In this document: positions 60,282 to 64,000 of the stretch, piece after piece
Numbering within the stretch: position 1 is the stretch's first letter
Layout of the letters: every line of letters starts with the position of its first letter
Origin: Alistipes sp. UBA936
GTDB lineage: Bacteria > Bacteroidota > Bacteroidia > Bacteroidales > Rikenellaceae
Direction of reading: 5' to 3'
NCBI GenBank assembly: GCA_002293505.1
Contig: DBDI01000030.1
Location: forward strand, 8,684-72,683
DNA: 64,000 nucleotides
Position numbers and translations under genes: made by a program
The notes under the pieces: model-generated
What the model saw: only the letters and a program-made list of their open reading frames with translations
Told to the model about the DNA's origin: nothing
Database searches by the model: none

Positions 60282-62602
60282 AGTATTTCGAGTTTTGCGA
60301 ACTTGCTCAGCAGGGTCTTTCTGCCCGCTCCCGGGTCGTCGAACTCCACCACGACTTTCAGGTCTCCCGGGCCCGTTGCACCCGCTGCCGGTTCTACTTC
60401 GAGGATTGTTCCCGCTCCGAACTTCACGTGCGCCACTCTCACTCCTTCACCCAGTTCTCCGGCGGAGGCCGTGCGCGTAGCCGGGGTTGCCTGGCGTTTT
60501 GTTGCCGGTTCGACCTTTTTGAATCCCGCGGGCACCACCGGCCTCGTCGCTTCACTCGGCGGCGTCCGCCTCATCGTCGGCTTGGGCGCATATCCACTCG
60601 TAACCCCCGGCCCCGGAACTGCCGCCGGTTGTGGTCGCCTTTCTCCTCCCGCCTGGCCATCCAGAAACTCTTCTGCTATCTCTCTCACGAACCGACTCGG
60701 CCTGCGAAAATCCATCGACCCGTGTACGAACCTCATATCGGCCAGCGAGACGAACGCCCTCTCCCTCGCCCTCGTCAGGGCCACATAGAACAGCCGCCGC
60801 TCCTCTTCTATTTCGCTCGTGTCGCCGTCCCTCACACTCGGAAACAGTTCCTCTTCCAGTCCCATCACAAACACGTGCCCGAACTCCAGCCCCTTCGCCG
60901 AGTGGACTGTCATCAGCGACACCTTGTCCCTCTCCTCGCCCTTTTCCTCATCCGCATCGGTCATCAGGGCTACGTTTTGTAGCCACTCGTCAAGGGATAG
61001 TGGAGATTCGGGAGAGCCATCGTTCTGCGTAGCTAAATCTGCCGTGGCCGTTGCCACCATAGAATTCAGCAGCTCGTCTATATTTTCCAGCGCGGAGGTT
61101 GCTTCGGCACTTCCGTCCGCCCTGTAGTGCCCCACTATTCCCGAGCGTATTGCCACCTGCCGCCCGAACTCATACAAGCTCAGCTCCTCCCTCATCAGCG
61201 CCAGCCCCTGTATCAACTCCGCGAACGCACCGATCTTCTTGTCGTCGCTTTCCGCCGCCACTTCCCACAGCGACAGGCCTTGCGCCCTTGCCGAGGAGGT
61301 CAGCCTCCCCAGGGTCACTTCACCTATTCCCCTCGTGGGGTAGTTGACGATTCGCCTGAACGCTTCGTCGTCCCGCGGATTCACAATCAACCGGAAATAG
61401 GCCAGCAGGTCTTTGATCTCCTTTCGGTCGAAGAACGAGTGGCCCCTGTAAATCTTATACGGTATATCCCTCTTCCGCAGGCTCTCCTCGATCCCTCGCG
61501 ACAGTGCATTGATCCTGTACAGCACCGCTATCTGACTCCACGGCACCCCTGCCCGTCCCAGCGACCGTATCTCTCCCGCCACTATCTCCGCCTCTTCCCT
61601 GTCTGTGTATCCCCTCAGTAGCTTTATGTTCTCGCCTCTCGCTCCCGCCGAGAAACACTCTTTCTTGAGTTCCCTGCTCGATCGGTTGCGCGCTATCACT
61701 CCGTTTGCCGCTTCCACTATCACCTTTGTCGAGCGATAGTTCTGCTCCAGCTTGTAGACTTGTGCGGTTGGGAAGTCGCGCTTGAAGTTTAGAATGTTTT
61801 CGATGCGGGCCCCCCGGAACGAATAGATGCTCTGGCTGTCGTCTCCCACCACACAGATATTCCCGTGACCCGCCGCCAGCGCCTTCACTATCAGATATTG
61901 TACGTGGTTGGTGTCCTGATATTCGTCCACCAGTATATACCTGAACCTCTCGCGATACTTCTCCAGCACCTGGGGATGCTTCTTGAACAGCACCACCATA
62001 TTCAGCAGCAGGTCGTCGAAGTCCATCGCTCCGTTTGCTTTGCACTGCGCGGTGTAGCGCTTGTACACCTCCAGAAATTGCGTCTGGCCCTTTTTCGCAT
62101 CGTCCGCCACGAATTGCGCGTCTGCTTCGTACACCCCCGGGGTTATCATCTCGTTCTTCAGTCGCGATATCTTCGCAAAGACCGTCCTCGGCTTGTACTT
62201 GTCGTTGTCCCCGAGGCCCATCTCCTTGCAGATCGCCTTGACGAGGTTCTGACTGTCCGTCGTATCATAGATCGTGAATGCTTGCGGATAGCCTATCTTG
62301 TCGCTCTCCGCCCTCAGTATTCTCAGGAACACCGAGTGGAACGTTCCCATCTGTATCCACTTGCTCGCTCCTCCGATCATTCCCTCTATTCGCTCTCTCA
62401 TTTCGGCTGCGGCTTTGTTTGTGAAGGTCAGTGCGAGTATATGTTGCGGCGCTATCCCTTGTGCTATCATCCAGGCTATTCGCGAGGTCAGCACCCTCGT
62501 CTTGCCCGAGCCTGCTCCGGCTACAATGAGTGACGGGCCGTTGTAGTTCTCCACCGCCTCGCGTTGTGCGGGGTTGAGGTTTTGTAGAATGTCGTGGTTC
62601 AT
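60278..62602 (-). CDS. UvrD/PcrA-type ATP-dependent DNA helicase
   Basis: 774 aa from MNHDILQNLNPAQREAV (ATG 62602). SF1A motifs: I AGAGSGKTRVLTSRI, Ia TFTNKAAAEMR, II DEYQDTN, III GDDSQSIYSFRGA, IV YRSTKVIVEAANG, V TVHSAKGLE and VI YVALTRARER. A C-terminal Tudor-like segment (VAHVKFGAGTILEV) matches PcrA, where it contacts RNA polymerase. It acts in nucleotide-excision and mismatch repair and in removal of RecA filaments. Leaderless start. Confidence 0.95.
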   Translation of the reverse strand: MNHDILQNLNPAQREAVENYNGPSLIVAGAGSGKTRVLTSRIAWMIAQGIAPQHILALTFTNKAAAEMRERIEGMIGGASKWIQMGTFHSVFLRILRAESDKIGYPQAFTIYDTTDSQNLVKAICKEMGLGDNDKYKPRTVFAKISRLKNEMITPGVYEADAQFVADDAKKGQTQFLEVYKRYTAQCKANGAMDFDDLLLNMVVLFKKHPQVLEKYRERFRYILVDEYQDTNHVQYLIVKALAAGHGNICVVGDDSQSIYSFRGARIENILNFKRDFPTAQVYKLEQNYRSTKVIVEAANGVIARNRSSRELKKECFSAGARGENIKLLRGYTDREEAEIVAGEIRSLGRAGVPWSQIAVLYRINALSRGIEESLRKRDIPYKIYRGHSFFDRKEIKDLLAYFRLIVNPRDDEAFRRIVNYPTRGIGEVTLGRLTSSARAQGLSLWEVAAESDDKKIGAFAELIQGLALMREELSLYEFGRQVAIRSGIVGHYRADGSAEATSALENIDELLNSMVATATADLATQNDGSPESPLSLDEWLQNVALMTDADEEKGEERDKVSLMTVHSAKGLEFGHVFVMGLEEELFPSVRDGDTSEIEEERRLFYVALTRARERAFVSLADMRFVHGSMDFRRPSRFVREIAEEFLDGQAGGERRPQPAAVPGPGVTSGYAPKPTMRRTPPSEATRPVVPAGFKKVEPATKRQATPATRTASAGELGEGVRVAHVKFGAGTILEVEPAAGATGPGDLKVVVEFDDPGAGRKTLLSKFAKLEIL

Positions 62603-62606
62603 CCGG

Positions 62607-62614
62607 CAAAAATA
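62607..62614 (-). promoter_or_regulatory. -7 box TATTTTTG, uvrD
   Basis: A TAnnTTTG match with CCGG before the uvrD ATG; leaderless. It is 3 bp from the opposite-strand box at 62618-62625. Confidence 0.6.
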
Positions 62615-62617
62615 CAC

Positions 62618-62625
62618 TATTTTTG
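62618..62625 (+). promoter_or_regulatory. -7 box TATTTTTG, GNAT gene
   Basis: A TAnnTTTG match with CGAG before the ATG at 62630; leaderless. Its upstream promoter elements must lie inside uvrD. Confidence 0.6.
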
Positions 62626-62629
62626 CGAG

Positions 62630-63121
62630 ATGGAAACACCCCTGATTCGCCCCGCTCGCCCGGACGAGCTTCCGCGTCTGATGGAGCTATACGATGCCGC
62701 CCGTCGCTTTATGCGTTCGCGCGGTAATGCTGTTCAGTGGGTGGGGGGCTATCCTTCGCGCGAACTCATCGCGGCGGGTATCGACTCCGGGGAGCAGTAT
62801 GTATGCGAGGCCGACGGACACATCGTCGCCACTTTCTGGTTTGCTGTCGCTCCCGAGCCCACTTACGCCGAGATAGACGGTGCCTGGCTCGACGACGCTC
62901 CCTACGGCGTGGTTCACCGGCTGGCTTCCGACGGTAGCGTCCGCGGAGTGGGGGCGCATTGTCTCGACTGGAGCCTCGCCCAGTGCGGTAACATCCGCGT
63001 TGACACCCACTCCGACAACCACGTGATGCAGGCCCTGCTCGATCGCCTCGGCTTCACCCGCTGCGGAGTGATCTACCTTGGGGACGGAACCCCTCGTGAT
63101 GCGTTTCATAAAAAATATTAA
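62630..63121 (+). CDS. GNAT-family N-acetyltransferase
   Basis: 163 aa. IRPARPDELPRLMELYDAARRFM is a GNAT beta1-alpha1 start, GVVHRLASDGSVRGVGAHCLDW holds a version of the acetyl-CoA pyrophosphate loop, and DTHSDNHVMQALLDRLGFTRCG is the typical alpha4-beta7 end. Acceptor unknown. Leaderless start in a 27-bp divergent intergenic region with uvrD. Its stop codon lies inside the next promoter box. Confidence 0.88.
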   Translation: METPLIRPARPDELPRLMELYDAARRFMRSRGNAVQWVGGYPSRELIAAGIDSGEQYVCEADGHIVATFWFAVAPEPTYAEIDGAWLDDAPYGVVHRLASDGSVRGVGAHCLDWSLAQCGNIRVDTHSDNHVMQALLDRLGFTRCGVIYLGDGTPRDAFHKKY

Positions 63122-63126
63122 CTTTG
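63119..63126 (+). promoter_or_regulatory. -7 box TAACTTTG overlapping the GNAT stop, moxR
   Basis: An exact TAnnTTTG match; its first three bases are the TAA stop of the GNAT gene. The moxR ATG is 18 nt further on. Confidence 0.55.
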
Positions 63127-63144
63127 CGGTAAATTATTTCGGAA

Positions 63145-64000
63145 ATGAGCGAAATCGTAAATATCAAGGAACTCAGCGAGCGCATCGAGCGCGAAAGCCT
63201 CTTCGTGGACACCCTCCAGATGGAGATGGGTAAGGTCATCATCGGCCAGAAGCACCTCGTGGACTCTCTTCTGATCGGCCTGTTGTCCAACGGCCATATC
63301 CTTCTGGAGGGCGTTCCGGGGCTTGCCAAGACCCTCGCCATCACCACTCTTGCCGAGGCTGTGGACGCAAAGTTCGCCCGGGTGCAGTTCACTCCCGACC
63401 TTCTGCCCGCCGACCTTGTCGGTACTATGATCTACTCCCAGAAGCGCGAGGAGTTCACCGTCCGTAAGGGGCCCATCTTCGCCAACTTCGTTCTGGCCGA
63501 CGAGATCAACCGCTCGCCCGCCAAGGTTCAGAGCGCCCTTCTGGAGGCGATGCAGGAGCGCCAGGTTACCATCGGCGACCAGACCTACCCTCTGCCCGCT
63601 CCGTTCCTCGTGATGGCGACCCAGAACCCGCTCGAACAGGAGGGTACCTACCCCCTGCCCGAGGCTCAGGTCGACCGCTTCCTGTTGAAGGTCAAGGTCA
63701 CCTACCCCCGTAAGCAGGAGGAGCGCGACATCGTTCGTATGAACCTCGCCGGCGGCGGTATGCCTCACCCGAACAAGGTGATCGAGCCGGCCGACATCGT
63801 TAAGGCTCGCGGTGTGGTTAGCGAGGTGTATATGGACGAGAAGATCGAGAAGTACATCATCGACATAGTCTTCGCCACGCGCACTCCCTCCGAGTACGGC
63901 CTCGACTCCCTCACCCCCCTGATCAGTTACGGTGGTTCGCCCCGCGCTTCTATCTCGCTTGCTCGCGCCGCTAAGAGTTACGCCTTCATCAAGCGCCGCG
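63145..64000 (+). CDS. MoxR-family AAA+ ATPase (5' part, runs off the right edge)
   Basis: 285 codons are present, open to the window end. Walker A LEGVPGLAKT, Walker B VLADEINRSPAKVQ, sensor 1 MATQNPLEQEGTYPLPEAQ and the arginine-rich DRFLLK block are typical of MoxR (AAA_3). These chaperone-like ATPases usually precede DUF58 and von Willebrand-type genes that act on exported or metal-containing proteins; those genes would lie beyond the window. Confidence 0.93.
   Translation, partial: MSEIVNIKELSERIERESLFVDTLQMEMGKVIIGQKHLVDSLLIGLLSNGHILLEGVPGLAKTLAITTLAEAVDAKFARVQFTPDLLPADLVGTMIYSQKREEFTVRKGPIFANFVLADEINRSPAKVQSALLEAMQERQVTIGDQTYPLPAPFLVMATQNPLEQEGTYPLPEAQVDRFLLKVKVTYPRKQEERDIVRMNLAGGGMPHPNKVIEPADIVKARGVVSEVYMDEKIEKYIIDIVFATRTPSEYGLDSLTPLISYGGSPRASISLARAAKSYAFIKRR

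Noticed and set aside
1..64000. CRISPR arrays, insertion sequences, integrase or prophage genes
   Set aside because: No regularly spaced repeats, transposase motifs or phage structural genes were seen on either strand.

Overview
The window reads as a chromosomal stretch of a GC-rich Bacteroidales bacterium, most likely Rikenellaceae/Alistipes-like (inference). The evidence is the Bacteroidetes -7 promoter box TAnnTTTG in front of many genes, TonB/DUF5689/BACON/DUF4294 proteins, many SPII lipoproteins, and a gene set typical of gut Bacteroidales. The genome is very compact. ATGA-type overlaps are common, six of ten convergent gene pairs overlap or abut, and at least fourteen start codons lie 4-8 nt after a TAnnTTTG box, which implies leaderless mRNAs.

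Layout. 1-2.9 kb: 5' part of a GH20 hexosaminidase lipoprotein, a divergent AraC-GyrI regulator, small proteins, tRNA-Leu(CAG) and tRNA-Pro(CGG). 2.96-8.7 kb: a five-gene export operon on the minus strand (LolD-type ATPase, two FtsX/MacB permeases, periplasmic adaptor, TolC). 8.8-15.2 kb: lipoprotein, aminotransferase, manA, a YihY-DUF2520 fusion, a KdsC-type phosphatase, a DUF4435 (TOPRIM-like) protein and a small XRE regulator. 15.3-19.6 kb: a TonB-dependent receptor with two DUF5689 lipoproteins. 19.5-25.9 kb: tatD, dprA, a candidate structured RNA, birA, prolyl oligopeptidase, aspartate kinase. 25.9-30.9 kb: metallophosphoesterase, ClC channel, an AT-rich TIR-domain gene, trpS. 30.9-44.3 kb: MsbA-like exporter, PPi-type phosphofructokinase, LRR lipoprotein, DUF4294, cls-deoC-upp, hflX, tonB, rlmN, lspA, two MBL-fold proteins. 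44.3-49.4 kb: alkD, two tandem NodB-type deacetylases, flavodiiron protein, lipocalin-like protein, tRNA-Leu(GAG). 49.5-52.5 kb: cysE, a two-component pair, rplS. 52.5-54.5 kb: an AT-rich two-gene cassette (ABC/RecF-like AAA ATPase plus a PD-(D/E)xK nuclease-like protein). 54.6-64 kb: surE, nrnA, two tandem S41 peptidases (one apparently dead), nth, uvrD/pcrA, GNAT acetyltransferase and the start of a moxR gene.

Most interesting signals: (1) the AT-rich ATPase-nuclease cassette and the separate AT-rich TIR gene look like horizontally acquired defence genes; the pair is the best candidate here for an undescribed system. (2) Purine content of the + strand switches in blocks (about 70% purine in parts of 8.8-15 and 44.3-49 kb, about 20-35% in much of 26-43 and 50-62 kb) regardless of gene orientation, as though segments had been inverted relative to a strong strand-specific mutation bias. 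(3) Leaderless promoters are widespread, including back-to-back divergent ones. (4) There is a 6S-like rod-shaped RNA candidate between birA and dprA.

No CRISPR array, rRNA, insertion sequence or prophage was seen, and no gene-free stretch exceeds 300 bases.
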